From Paraspadella gotoi (Eukaryota; Chaetognatha), in NCBI GenBank assembly GCA_051294375.1, contig CM119271.1:4969579-5033578 (forward strand): 64,000 bases of DNA, read 5' to 3'. Positions 41,873 through 54,496 of this stretch are shown here, one piece after another; the first letter of the stretch is position 1; every line of letters begins with the position of its first letter. The translations under genes and the position numbers were made by a program. The notes under the pieces are model-generated. The model searched no databases. It was not told where the DNA came from and saw only the letters and a program-made list of their open reading frames with translations.

Positions 41873-43790
41873 GGAAAGAGAAGAGATCGCAATTAATTCA
41901 GCTGCTCCATTTTTTTTTTCTTTTTTTCGACGGCTACTTTCTTCTTTTTTTTTTTTTCTTTCAATCTCTATATTCCTTCCGACGCTTTTTGTTTATCTTT
42001 TTCTTCGTATTCTTTATTTTTTTCTTTCGATTTAGTCAAGACTATCTCGCTCCGGAGAAGAACTTTCGAAACGCCCAAATCCGGCCCGCTCCCTCTCCTC
42101 CTCCCTCAACTGCAACACACTCCACTCGGCTACAACTATTCACCGCCCCATCCAACCCTCTCACCACTAAAACTCCCCTTCCTTTCAACGAAAACAAGTC
42201 CTCTTTCATTCGACTCACTGCAAAAAAACACGAGGCGTCCTATCTGCCAAATGAGAAAGCAAAAAAAGTGCCAGGCTCCTCGCTTTGGCTTGTACTCCTT
42301 CTCATCTCTCTCTTCTCTCCTCTCTCTCTTCCTCTCTTCTCTCTCATCTCTCTCTCTCTCTCTCTGCGTCATCTCTTCTGCCTCTCCTCCTACTTCTTTC
42401 TGCGAGTGCGTCGAAATACTGTTTCCTTTTCCGCTCGCAGTAAACAACTAAGCCTCACTTTCTTCTTACCCGACTTCAGCTTTCCCCCATTCGAATTTTC
42501 ATCATTTTTAGTTGCCGTCCGCGAGGACTCGCCGACGAAACTCTATAAGTTCACTTTTCGGTGCGGTCTCTTCTGGTCGGTCCGGTATGTCTGTCTATCG
42601 GTCCTGTCCACTTATATTCAAAATGTAATAGTATCAAAGGTAATAAAAAATGGAATTTTCGACTCAGTGCATGTCATAAATACACGGGCTTAAGAAAGTT
42701 TTTTTAGTCATGGTCATGTTATGTCAATGTCATGATCAATGTGATTAGAGAGAATTACGCTCATAAAAATAAAGTCAGTTGGGCCGGAGCGCAACACTTT
42801 GGAATCCACGTTCTTGTTAGTTGTTTTTTCATCCGCTCATTCCTCTATTCTCTCTCTCTTCTCTCCGCACCGTCCTCCGTATGATTGACCTATTCTCACT
42901 GCACCCCTAATACGACCTCAACCCTCCACCTCAACCTTAACCTTAACCCGTCTCTCCCCGCACATCCCTGACCACTGACCCGACACGTTGGGTCGCACAA
43001 CGAGGATCCACGATTTTGGAGCCTCTCCGGACCGTCTCGTTGGAGGAAAAAAAAGGGCAAAACGAATCGGTCTGTCGTCGCCCAACGTCTTTTTTTTTTC
43101 TCATTGATGGCGCTTACCTTTTTTTCTTTTCTTCTCTTAATCCTTATTTTCTCTTTTATTCTTGATCTTTTTTCCCCCTTTTTTCATTTTGGTCGCTTTG
43201 CTTTTTTTGTCATTTCTTTTTTCCCCCTTCTTTTTTTCTATCTCTTGTCCTTTTCATGTTTTCGTATATTTTGCCTGCATTTTCCACCATTGATTACATT
43301 TTATTTATCTTCCCTTTTTATTTATTTTTAATTGTCATCCCACTCACTTCAATCTTCTTCCTATTCTTACTCTCTCTCCCTCCCTCCCTCTCTCCTCTCT
43401 CGTCCTCTCTCTCTCTCATTCTCTCTCTCCCATTCTCTTGCCTCTCCCTACGTGCAAGTTTCCCAAACCTTCTGCCCCCTTCCAATCTTCACCTCCCATC
43501 TTCGCCGACTTGTTCGGGGTCCCGCGCGCGGGCATCCTAAATTGGCAAGTCTGCTCGTTGGCGCTTGGAAATGAGGATTTGATTGCGCGTTCTAACGGGA
43601 CCTTAAATGCCTTTCGTGCGCCGCGGAATAGGAAGTCGCCAAAGTTGAGGAGAGGAAAGCGCGGACGCGACGCGGATGGCACGGACAGAACCACGACTAG
43701 GTCGCGGGTAGGTGAGAATAGTTAAACTGACGGACTCGCAAATAAGAAACGTGACAAATCCGAAAGAGCTAAGTGACAGAAACTGTATTA
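41873..43790 (-). repeat. Inverted copy of blocks C and B
   Basis: The reverse complement of roughly 34060 back to 32380 (first series): the TAGCGTCGAAAAAA...TGGAGCAG segment, the CCGACCGACAGA tract, the TGTTGCGCC segment, the AACGAGGGTCGAGAGG segment and the CACTTGCTCTTCGATG segment appear in reverse order. At about 43795 the sequence flips back to plus orientation without a gap. Confidence 0.85.
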
Positions 43791-43796
43791 CAAACA

Positions 43797-44790
43797 ACCG
43801 ATATTAGCCCGTGTATTTATGACATGCACTGAGTCGAAATTCCATTTTTTATTCCTTATATATACATTTTTAATATAAGTGGGACAGACCGATAGACAGA
43901 CATACCGACCGACAGAGAGACCGACCGAAAAGTGNNNNNNNNNNNNNNNNNNNNNNNNNNNNNNNNNNNNNNNNNNNNNNNNNNNNNNNNNNNNNNNNNN
44001 NNNNNNNNNNNNNNNNNNNNNNNNNNNNNNNNNNNNNNNNNNNNNNNNNNNNNNNNNNNNNNNNNNNNNNNNNNNNNNNNNNNNNNNNNNNNNNNNNNNN
44101 NNNNNNNNNNNNNNNNNNNNNNNNNNNNNNNNNNNNNNNNNNNNNNNNNNNNNNNNNNNNAGAGAGAGAGAGAGAGAGAGAGAGAGTACAAGCAAAGCGA
44201 AGGAACCTCACTTTTTTTCTTTCTCATTTCAGGATAGGACGCCTCGTTTTTTTGCAGGTGAGTCGATGAAGAGACTTTTTTTTTCGTGAAAGGAGTGTGG
44301 AGTTAGTGTGGTGAGGGTTGTGGGCGGGAATAGTGTAGCCGAGTGGAGTGTGTGGAGGAGGGGGAGAGGAGCGGGCCGGATGTGTGGGCGTCGAAGTCTT
44401 TCCGACGAGATGAGTCTTGACTAAATCGAAAAGAAAAAAATAAAAATACGAAGAAAAAGAATAAACAAAAAGCGTCGACGAGGAAAAAGATGAAAAGAAA
44501 AAAAAAAGAAAGAAAGAAAGTAGCGTCGAAAAAAAAGAAAAAAAAATGGAGCAGCTAATAATGCGAGGGTGAACGCCGTAAAAAAGTGATAAAAAGCATC
44601 TATAAAAGAGGTTTGAAAGATAGACAGACAAGAGCAGAATCAATGTTTTTTTTGAATTGAAAGAAAATCATTATCATGTCACCTCCAGTTACGAATCGAA
44701 TAGATATAATATATATTTATATGTATATAATGGATATTGTGTAATAAAACAAATAATATAAATGAATATAAAAAAGTTGTGTAAGTTTTT
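43797..44790 (+). repeat. Locus block C, copy 2
   Basis: Colinear with 33370-34289, with a gap at 43935-44160 and GA repeat at 44161-44186. It continues past the point where copy 1 meets its gap, so it is probably the copy joined to true flanking sequence. Confidence 0.85.
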
Positions 44791-45449
44791 TGCTTCGGCA
44801 GAAAAATTATTATGAATAAAAACACAAGAATAGCTTTGTAGTTTTTGTTTCAACGTCATTTTAAAATGTTGTTTAATGTTAATATTTTCAAAATGAAGTA
44901 ATACAGTGCTGAAGACAAAACATTATGTTTAGTATTTATTATTTAACGTAGCGAAAGAGATGAAGCCGGTTCACAGAGATAATTATCCTAGAGCAGAAGA
45001 GATACAACCACTAAGGCGAATAGGGGGAGAGGAGAAAAAGGGAAAAACCAGAATTACGAACGCTAATCATTCAACCTGGTTTTTTTTTTATCGTTTTACA
45101 GGGGAGTACAACTACCGATAGAGAGAGAGGAAACCCAGAATTACGAAGCTAATCATCAACCTGTATTTCGTGGTGCTTTTCTTAATTAAAAATTAGGAAA
45201 AAATTTTATCGGTTTAACTTCATTAGGTCATGGGCTAGTGGGTGGCTCTCATCTCGTGCTCTCTATATATCTCTCTCTCTCTCTCTCTCTCTCTTCTCTT
45301 TTCTCTCTCTCTCTCTTTCTCTCTCTCTCCGTTCGCTTGTCAGACGGTCAAACGTTTACCGGGAATGGGCACGCAATATATATTAAACATTTTCGTTAAA
45401 TACTTTATATAATGGTGGGGAGAGNNNNNNNNNNNNNNNNNNNNNNNNN

Positions 45450-45486
<37 letters not shown>

Positions 45487-46879
45487 TGGCGTTAAATTTG
45501 TTTTCGGGAGAGAGGAAAGCGATTGGCAACCGATCGAGTCGTTTAAACGTAATCGGTTAACCGAAACTGGCGCGCCGTCACTTTCCAAGTTGCACTCTTT
45601 AACATCAGCCATTTTGTGCGTAAACTGAGTCTAGAAGAATGTAAAAACATTATATAAAGCTAAAGAAAGGTAGACATACAAGGAGAAAACACTTAAAGAA
45701 AATATTTGAAAAAGATATAATTGAGAAAGTTGCAAAATTACTTGTTTCACTTTCTTTATTTTTTATTTTTTAGATTTAAAATAACTATTATTTATGATTT
45801 TATTTATTTGTTAAAATATTTTTGTGTTTAAATATTTAAATATAATATTATAATATTATATATAAAGAAGTTTCTACGCGCCTAATGGTTAATTCGTTTC
45901 ACGTCATCGCATCAGTTGACTTTTCTCACTAATTCTAAGTCAAAATCAATTCTCTTATCCAAAATTTTCTTTTCACATTCGTTGACTTTCGCGACTTCGG
46001 GTCCTCGATTTTGGGTCAGCATCGTCGAGTCTCTCTGTTCCTTCTCTCGAGGTCGACCGACTCTGGGTCGAAATTCTGGGGCTTGAGTAAATATCATGTG
46101 AACGAAGGGACGGGGTCACGTGAACGGAGGGAAAAGAGGTCACGTGTTTTTTTCGGGGGGGGGGTTTGAATGACTTGAAGTCGTTGTGCTTTACGAACAG
46201 TTAAAGAGAAAATAAGAGTTATAGAAAAATTAACTTAAGTACGCACTATTTCGTGTTACTNNNNNNNNNNNNNNNNNNNNNNNNNNNNNNNNNNNNNNNN
46301 NNNNNNNNNNNNNNNNNNNNNNNNNNNNNNNNNNNNNNNNNNNNNNNNNNNNNNNNNNNNNNNNNNNNNNNNNNNNNNNNNNNNNNNNNNNNNNNNNNNN
46401 NNNNNNNNNNNNNNNNNNNNNNNNNNNNNNNNNNNNNNNNNNNNNNNNNNNNNNNNNNNNNNNNNNNNNNNNNNNNNNNNNNNNNNNNNNNNNNNNNNNN
46501 NNNNNNNNNNNNNNNNNNNNNNNNNNNNNNNNNNNNNNNNNNNNNNNNNNNNNNNNNNNNNGTTTTTTTTTTATAGTAAAAATGGATAATATGTGAAAAA
46601 GGACAACGATATCCGAGTTGGAGAGTTTCGCGATTTTGACGTGAATGTCTTCCGGTGCGAACCATCAGACATCGTGTTTCCAAAAGGAAAGAGATACGAT
46701 TTTTTCCCGCCGACCATCGAAACCCGTAAAGGATCGAGGGTATCTTCTAGAAAATGGGGGGGGGGTTGGACGGGATGTGAGAAAATAGGGAGGAGGAAGA
46801 GGAAAGAGCGTTTTCGTCCCGATGGAAATCAATTTTTTTTTTTTCGTATTCGACCATTGACTTAAATCGGAAATTTGTC
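44791..46879. other. Intergenic region upstream of PAICS
   Basis: AT-rich, no gene recognised. 45050-45165 contains a short duplicated AACC(C)AGAATTACGAA...CTAATCAT segment. 45270-45330 is CT-rich. Gaps at 45425-45449 and 46261-46561. Candidate E-boxes are listed separately. Confidence 0.5.
46115..46146. promoter_or_regulatory. Paired GTCACGTG E-boxes upstream of PAICS
   Basis: GTCACGTG occurs at 46115-46122 and 46139-46146, 24 bp apart, with a related CATGTG at 46095-46100. CACGTG is the Myc/Max and MiT/TFE core. PAICS is a known Myc target in vertebrates. The pair lies 1.8 kb from the ATG, so the link to PAICS is inference. Confidence 0.35.
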
Positions 46880-47616
46880 GTGTGGCAGCAAGACTTAAAA
46901 GCTGCCTCACTGCTGTCCGTCCTCAGCCTCGTCTCAATGCTGAGCAGGCTTAAATCATCTCATTCCATCCGTGCGTCCCGGGTTCAATCCTGGGTATCCC
47001 GGTTTCTGCTTAAATGGTACGGATGCCGTATAAAACGCCCAGTGACAGGAGGCGGTCATGAGGTCCGCAGCCCCTACGCCAGTTGGTGAGATACTCGCGC
47101 CCGGTATCAACAGGCTATCTCCGTTGCCATAATGTGGTGAGCCTACACTCTCGAACACGCCAACCGCTGCCGCACCTGTGCGCCCCCACGCCATTACGTC
47201 GTTAGGGTATGCCATATGACGCCTATGCCTACTTCTGGTAACGCCTCCAGACTCGGCTCCTCGCTCGGCCCGCTCGCTCCTCACTATGGCAATGAGATCA
47301 AAACCTTCTCTCAGACATCTCCTCAGGATTGAGCCCCTGTGGGAGAAGTCTGGTGGGGGCATCCTCTGGCAGCAAGACTTAAGCTGCCTCATGCCTGTCC
47401 GGTCCTCAGCCTCGTCTCAATGGCTGAGCAGGCCAAATCATCTCATTCCATCCGGCCGTCCCGGGTCAATCCCGGTATCCCGCGTCTTGGCTAAATGTAC
47501 GGTGCCGGTATAAACATGCAGTGACAGGAGGCGGTCACTGAGGCGCCCCGCAGCCCCTACGCCAGTTGTGAGATACCTCGCGCCCCGGGTTATCACAGGC
47601 CATCCTCCGTTGCCGT
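46880..47616 (+). mobile_element. TRIM-like miniature LTR element, copy 1
   Basis: Two long direct repeats, 46880-47132 and about 47367-47616, flank a core of about 235 bp. The repeats start TGTGGCAGCAAGAC/(TC)TGGCAGCAAGAC and end GTTGCCATA/GTTGCCGTA, are about 90% alike by eye, and each contains a TATAAA preceded by GTGCCG or ATGCCG. Just after the first repeat comes TGGTGAGCC, at the place and with the TGG start of a tRNA primer-binding site. Outside the element, TTGTCG (left) and TTGCCG (right) could be a target duplication. No protein is coded, as expected for a non-autonomous element. Confidence 0.55.
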
Positions 47617-47947
47617 ACTTGCCGTCTTTTTCCGTTAACGCCATATTTTATTTTTCAAAATTTTGGTCAAGGTTTAAAAAAAAAAAGAAAGGTAATAGTG
47701 ACCACTCTCGCTCTCGAGGCGCTCATTGTACTCGCCCTTCATTTATTATATTCCAAAAATGTAATCATTTTTTCAATATTAGACTATTCAACTAAAATGC
47801 TTTGACAATCAATGATGACCATTTTTTTTTTTGTTTCTTGAAAGCGGCCTTTTAATCGAAAAAAAAAAGTATCATCTCTAACAGAAGAAAATAAGCAAAA
47901 ATATCAATTTATTTGTTTTGTATTTAAATTCAGAAGAAGAAAACAAA
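47617..47947. other. Leader/promoter region of PAICS
   Basis: AT-rich sequence between the TRIM-like element and the PAICS start codon. 47930-47947 (AGAAGAAGAAAACAAA) directly precedes the ATG and gives a purine-rich start context. No TATA box stands out. Confidence 0.4.
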
Positions 47948-50073
47948 ATGGATTACAAGAATCTCGGCGAAGAAGATTTAGAGTTGATCGCTGAAGGGAA
48001 AACTAAGAAAATATTCTCCATCAAAAACGGATCGAAAAAAGTAAGTCTTTCCGGGGGTAAGTGCAGTGTTTGTGGAGCGGTGCTAATTTTTGGGACTTTT
48101 TGAAGATTCATGACAAGTCGTGAATGAGGAGATTAATCATAATCTGCTTTTAAGTTAAAATTTGTTAAAGATTTAAAACAAATTTTTGTTTTGTTTTACA
48201 GCTAAAATTTAAAGCAATTTTAAGCGGCTTAGATCCATGACAAACTCGTGGCGATTCTGGAGTTGAATCAGTTCTGGAGGCTTATGAAAAAATGAAGCAG
48301 ATGAAAAAAAAATTTAGTTTTTTTTACGGAAAAGCAAAATTAGGACCGTTACAGTAATGATCTTAAATATGCTGAATTTGTCAGATAAGATTAGTTTTTA
48401 TAATTTTTATTAAATTTTTTTAATATTATTATATTTTATTAAAAATTGTTATTATAATTTTATTATTTTTCTAAATTTTATTTATATTATTGAGTGATTT
48501 CTTTCGTTTTATTGTTTGCTAATAATAATTTATTGAGAAAAACTTGTTTTATTTTCCGATAATCCTCCAGAACGTATTCAACTCCAGGAAAGCTATCTCG
48601 AAGCCATTTTGTTTATCCATTTCAATTTCTTCGTCTGCGCCCCCTTTTCTCTCTCTCTCTCTCTCAGCCCGGCGGCGACGTCTTGGTTCGCTCCAAAGAT
48701 AGAATCACCGCAGGCAATAATCAAAAGAGCGACGTCCTCGAGGGAAAGTCCGCCATTTCGAACGAAACCACCGCCAGGATCTTCGAGTTTTTGAAAGAAT
48801 ACGGAGGTGCGAGGGGAGCAGATTGGGGGGGGGTTGAGACTCGGAGATGGAGGGAGGAGAGAGATGGGGGACTAAGAAAGTTGGGAAGAAGAAATATATA
48901 TTTTATTCGGGGTCAAACGGTTTTTTTAAAAACTTTGGAGGTAAGTTGGAGCAAGAAAAGCTTTACTTGGAGCAAATGGGGAATGTTTAAGAGTGCAATG
49001 GCTAAAGGAGATGAAATAGGAAGCGAATGCAGTTATCAATGCCAGGTGAAAAGTTAAGTTTGTAGGGATTCGTGACTTGGAGAAAAAACTGAAAGAAAGA
49101 ACGAGAGATGTCAGAGGAAAGCTAAAGAATTTGTTAGTATTGGATGAAAAAGTGAGTAGGAGAAAAAGAGAGAACGGGATCGAGAGAGAAAAGTAAACAA
49201 AGGCTAAAGAAAAAAAGAGAAAGTCTCGCCGCGGGAAACTCACGTCCAAATTCCTGGCGGTAAACACCCACGCGAGAGACCAACTACGGCGAGATTGAGA
49301 GCAAGAGAGTAGGATAGCGAGTGGGAGTTATCGAGTTGATAGCAAAATTGCGTTGTGAGATTATTCTTGTATAAAAAAGGAGCTTGACTTTATAATCCGG
49401 TGAAGTAAAAGTCGTGTTATATAAATTGAAATATAATATTCGAAAATAATAATCGTTTGTAATAAAACATTTCAATAATTTAATGTTTCAAAAAAAAAAA
49501 AAAATTGGGAAAAAAACTTTATTTTTAAGTTTTTAAGTTAAAATAAAAACATAATTATAAACATCGACGTTTCCTCTCTCCCCTTATCCGGTTTTCTTCA
49601 ATCGATTGTCAGGCATTTCGACACATTTCATCTCTCGTTATGATTCAACTTCCTTCGTGGCCAAGAAATGTTCCATGATTCCCATCGAATGGGTGACGCG
49701 TCGCTTGGCAACCGGATCTTTCCTCAAGGTAAAGTTGGCTTGGATAAACGTTTTTGCCCTTTTATCGACAGGACGTTGAGAAAATTGAGTAAAATGAAAG
49801 GAAAAATTTTCGGTTTTACTCCCGTTTCAGATTTTTTGAAAGCAATAAATTTAAAAATATAAAATAATTGCACGTATGACAAAAAAAAAAAAAAAACCTT
49901 CCGTCGCCATACCATTTAAATTTCTCACATTACTTACATTGTATTTTTAACAATCCCGTTTCCAGCGCAACCCCGGCGTGCCCGAAGGTTACACGTTCGC
50001 TCCTCCCAAGCTCGAGATATTTTTCAAGGACGACGACAACAACGACCCTCAGTGGTCGCTCGAACAACTCGAG
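47948..50073 (+). CDS. PAICS: PAICS, exons 1-4 (SAICAR synthetase part; exon 4 truncated by a misjoin)
   Basis: The N-terminal half of the bifunctional purine enzyme, SAICAR synthetase, which condenses CAIR with aspartate using ATP in the cytosol. Exons: 47948-48040 ([11 protein letters not shown]..., with the EGKTKKIF nucleotide-binding start), 48668-48806 (SKDRITAGN and [10 protein letters not shown]), 49613-49728 ([17 protein letters not shown]) and 49966-50073 (RNPGVPEGY...[13 protein letters not shown]). Exons join in phase (0, 1, 0). Exon 4 stops at EQLE, where the sequence changes to unrelated DNA. The complete exon, with 12 more codons ([12 protein letters not shown]), is present only on the minus strand at 58826-58969. 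I therefore read the break at 50073/50074 as an assembly join, not a splice site. The gene resumes at 61145. Confidence 0.9.
48041..48667. other. PAICS intron 1
   Basis: Begins GTAAGTC and ends in a long CT-rich tract with CAG. It is AT-rich and holds no other feature. Confidence 0.7.
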
Positions 50074-53000
50074 GTATTTCTCTTGACATTTTTAATGGCG
50101 TTATCTTTCTTCTCTTTTCCTCTCCTTGCGTACAAATAAAGCTCAACCGCATTTCTCTCTGTGATACTGTTTTTCCTGAAAAAATTTTGCCGACTTGACG
50201 AACTTAAACGTTTGACTCCGTATATAAGTTACCCCTCTGTCCTGTGCCATCTACCCCTTTCAACTAATTAAAATACCATATTCTCTCATAGGGCTATTCT
50301 AATTATTTCCTCAGTGATCTGTCATTTATTTTACCGATTCGTGGGAAAACTAATCTTAATTTAGGTGTCCGCCTGTCACTTCACGTTTCGCGCCTTCATC
50401 GTCTTCACTTTTAACCTTCCCTTAGCACCACACAAAAATAACAGAAATCACTGAGGCGAGGCTTCATTGAGTTATCTACTCTCATGCTGTCGTTTTTAAG
50501 GAATGAGATGTCTCTTCTCATTATGGAGACACAAAAAAAAATTACAAGCCAAACACGTAGTGGAAAAAGGCATCTCCTTGGGCGAGGAATGCAAACTCAT
50601 TTTACCCTCAATTGCAAAATAATGAAGATATTGGATGACATTCACAGACGACCAATATAAAAATTAATCACATCCAACAGCGTACATGATTAAGAACATT
50701 ACGAGCGATCTTGCGTCCCGTCACCTGTCTGGCACGAGGCTTTGTGGTTTAAGGCCTGCCCATTTCGTACTCTCTCACGAAGATTAATTACATGAGTCAG
50801 GTCCCTCTGTTCGTGCAAGCCTTTCAATCAAGACTACTCTCACAGTCCCGGGTAATTAATTATTTTCAACGTCCGGCGCAGATGGGAGTACGCTCATAGG
50901 GTGGGGTGGCTTTCCCACTGATCCAGAGTGAAGTAAGTAGAAGATAGTCATCCCATTCAAGATATGTTTCAATTGTATGAAAAAGGACGCACTCCCTTAA
51001 GTATTAGAATCGGGGAATACTTATTGTAACTCCGCACTACGCATCAAAATAACAGAGGAGGTCTGACTATCTTTAAATGAAATTTGGTACAACCATAATT
51101 ATACACATTCATATCTCATTCAATTTCATATGTATAAATAAATATCTTGCCCCTTTGAGCTGTGTGACAGGCTGTTGGTGGATTTAAGACTCCAGATAAA
51201 TATCTCCTTAAACTTTAATTTGTAAATATTAATATAATATTCCCCCCTTGCCCACCCATGCATGGCTTTGCGGGCGTCAGCATAGAGCACGCTTGTCTCC
51301 CATTGGCCGAACATCCAGAAATACGAATCGAAATGATGTCAGCGAGACGATGACGTCATTCTTACGCCGTCGACGAATCCGAATATCATACTTCATGTTC
51401 GACGAGGTGTGACGTCGATCTACGCCCAGCGCCTCTTTCCAGGATCGTATCTGAAGAATGTGCGGACTGTGTCGACAAAAAGCTAGAGTGAACAAATCAA
51501 GGTCGCAACTTGTGGCGCTGTGACCTGAAACGGTAAGTGCGCTAGTCTCCTCGAAATATGTTTGCCACTGCCTTCACTAGGAGTTAGGTGTTAACGAGCA
51601 GGAAATGGAATGGGTAGGATATTCAGGGTAAGGATTAAAAAGGAGGACAATATGAAAACATTAATTTTAACGAAATTTACTAACAATGAACACGCCTACA
51701 GCTCTTGACTAACCGCACTCTACTCCTCCCCTCTATAAGGTCCAAACTTTTTGCCATCAGGCTTTGTTAAAAAGCGTGCGGGAGAATACTCGCAGGATTT
51801 TTCTTCGGTGAGCATTATGGTAGTGGTACCAGGTACAGAAAACCACCAATCAAAGCCTTATCTATCAACCCGGAACATAATGAAGTACTCAAACAATAAA
51901 GCTGCCTCGTCATAAACATTGGGGACTAAAATCCACAACCGTTCATCCAAGCGGACCCCTTAAGGTCTAGCACGGAGGCCTGAATGTGTTTTCATTTACG
52001 CCATTCAATAACACCAAAGGGATCCGCGGGTTCTCATGCCGGAGTGGAACACTGCCGGTTGGGCAGGTTTAATGTTTGGAGTAGGGGAACGCCCAGGTCG
52101 CTCCAGCAACTTCAGACGTTGGTTATCTCTCTTCGGTGTCCCGTTAACATAGCCTGAAATTCCGAGACGGCTCAAGGGACTTGGGACAAATGTATTATTT
52201 GATCTACGTTCTTGCGGTTCCCCTGTCACTCAGAGTCACATACACAATAAAAATCCTCCTTTTCGCCTCAACACCTTACACGTATACATTAAGTGACTGC
52301 ACGGCTTCTTCGGATGTCGGGCGGCGCGGCTCACTTTTCCATCGTGGGCCACTTTCTCTCACTTTCCTATCATGAAGCCCGACCAGCAAACTTCTCTACC
52401 AATTTACGATCACAAAATGTTGCTTCTCGCGTTCCTTTTCCACCACCCCCCCCCCACTATGAAAGCCATAGTAAGGTGGACAGCAGCAAATATTCAAATC
52501 ACCCGCATATGCCCGTCGGGCCCTACCCCTATCTTCCTCGTACCACTACAAGCCATGAAGCCATAGTAAGGTGGAGAACAGACACGCAAAATATGTTCAT
52601 ACTTATGCGCGAACTTACAGCTTAAGGCGGAATTCCCTTGACACACCTCAAGAGACATTTGGTGACCCTGTTAACCACGAGCACACTATGAAGCACTATA
52701 TGTAAGGTGGACAGCACGCACACATATTCTCAATGTACAGCACCTTGTCCAGGCTACCTCGTCACATAGAACAACTGACCGTTGTAACAAATCAATACTT
52801 ACGCTTCGGAGAGCGCGATAGTGTACCGATGCGTGGAGCAGGCAGGACAGATATTCGCTACTGTACTCCCACGTACCTCGCTACGCGCCCCTCTACTGTC
52901 GTGGATTGTAAGGCGTACCACGAGAGCTAAGTAGACAAGGCCGATAAGTAACGGGTGGAACAGCAGGAAAATTTCAGACAGCCCCCTGGCGCGGACCTAG

Positions 53001-53600
53001 GGTAGGAAAGGAACACCGTTTTGTCGTTTCCTAGCGAGACCACGTCTGTAGCGATCTTGATGATAGCGTTCGTACTGAGTATAAGGTTGCGACTTGAGAA
53101 ACGCAGAAAATTTATACCAGCCTCGCTCAAAACCTTAACAAGTGGTTGTTTTCTCTTCATCCAAGGCTTTGGTAGAAGTAAGTGCGATTGTATTATACCA
53201 CTACTTTTTTTAGTATTGGGTTTTTCTTGTAAACTAATAAGAAAAAAGCACATAACGTGACCCGTCATGAGTTAGTTGGGTTCGCAAGCTAGTCACAGAA
53301 AATTTCAAAATATCAAGCCTCAGAATCTTATGCGTTTGTATACACTCTTTTGTTTCTCTGTAACCACCTACTATTGTCTAGTTAGAACGCGACATTTAGG
53401 CGTAAGGGTGAAGGGAGCACGCGAGCAAGAATTCCGCGCTATTATTGTTTCTTTCTATATGCTATTTTATAATGGAGCTTAGAGATCCATACTGTCGTAC
53501 TAGCACACATAAGGCGTCTCACGCAACAGAGCGACTCGCACATAATGTTTGTTTTGAATTTTATCGTATTAGCAAAAGCTTTATCCTTGACATTGTGTTT
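50074..53600. other. Anomalous noisy sequence inside PAICS
   Basis: Begins abruptly in the middle of PAICS exon 4. It lacks the microsatellites found elsewhere and looks compositionally even. Part of it (51180-51640) is a poor reverse copy of PAICS exon 5 and its flanks, and 51925-51965 resembles the start of the SINE (GGACTAAAATCCACAACCGTTCATC). The likeliest origin is uncorrected long-read sequence used for gap filling. ORFs here should not be trusted. Confidence 0.6.
51180..51640 (-). pseudogene. Error-rich inverted copy of PAICS exon 5 with flanks
   Basis: In reverse complement this follows 61420 back to about 61070. Recognisable shared strings include CTTGTCTCCCATTGGCC, CGCCGTCGACGAATCCGAAT, TCTTTCCAGGAT and AGGAGTTAGGTGTTAA, joined by frequent insertions, deletions and substitutions. 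It is far too noisy to code. The mixture of indels within otherwise identical intron and exon sequence points to read error, not to an aged pseudogene. Confidence 0.75.
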
Positions 53601-54496
53601 TGAATGAGAAAGTATGTGCAGTATATCAGGCATCATTTTTGCTTTGAAGTATCATTCAATTCTAATTAAATGGTTTTAATGTTTGACTTGCATATCTAAT
53701 ATAAATATTTCATTCTCTATATGATGTAAGTTTCCAAAATATTTTTTTTATTTTTCATTTCTTAAGTAATATATAATGACACAAGTATGAACTACATAAT
53801 CCTTAGATATATTTATATAAATACTCAAAAAGGTTTTTATAATGGGCAAAATACAGTCAGAAGAATAATTTTTATTTACAAACGTGTAAAATTTATTAAG
53901 AAGGATAATTACAAAAAAAATATAAGACATGACGAATGAGAAAAGAAAATCAGTAAGCCAGGCGATTTTTATATTAACGTTTAACGAAATCAAAGATGAG
54001 ATGTAATTTCTCGTTACGAACCTAAACTAAGTAATAAATTGGTGTCTCGTACGTTCTGTTTTTTATTGATCATGGTCGATTTTCTAAAAAATGATTAGTA
54101 TTTCAAGGGAAACTGAACGACAGGGATTTATTTATTTAAAACTAGAAAAACGTAACAACATAAGGAGATATGTTTGTCTCTGATGGAAGAGCCCTTCTTT
54201 CAGCGCGAAAAAATATTGTTTTGTTTTAAAAAATAGTTTTTCATCAGAATTGCAAGAGAGAGAAGAGAAGAGAGAGAGAATGAGCAGAAGAGGGAAGTAG
54301 ATAATTTTCAACAAAGAATTTATTTCACTAAAATCTTTACTTATCTATCTCTCTGAATTAAACCTATATTGTCACTAAAATCTTACTTAATCTATCCCTC
54401 TGAATTAAACTTTATATTTCAAATTTCATTCATGTCAATTTTTCAAATTTCAAATATTAATTTATTGCAATGAGAACAGTAATTTATTGATAAGTG
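53601..54496. other. AT-rich noncoding sequence
   Basis: AT-rich with a short GA tract near 54253-54280 and a local duplication (CACTAAAATCTTACTTATCTATC type, 54327-54410). No gene seen. Confidence 0.5.

Noticed and set aside
42136-42693. 300-codon plus-strand ORF near 41791-42693 and its antisense partner
   Set aside because: Crosses a gap, and the frame is not kept in the other copies of the same block.
46880-47616. CRISPR-like or satellite explanation for the 47 kb repeats
   Set aside because: Only two long units with a unique core that recurs at another locus; no short regular spacing.
49721-50080. A GT donor at 50074 ending PAICS exon 4 after EQLE
   Set aside because: The inverted copy shows the exon continuing for 12 codons to a GT donor, with a phase and sequence that fit exon 5; the sequence after 50073 is unrelated.
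51126-53636. Short ORFs in the noisy segment
   Set aside because: Sequence appears to be uncorrected reads; one part is a damaged copy of PAICS exon 5.
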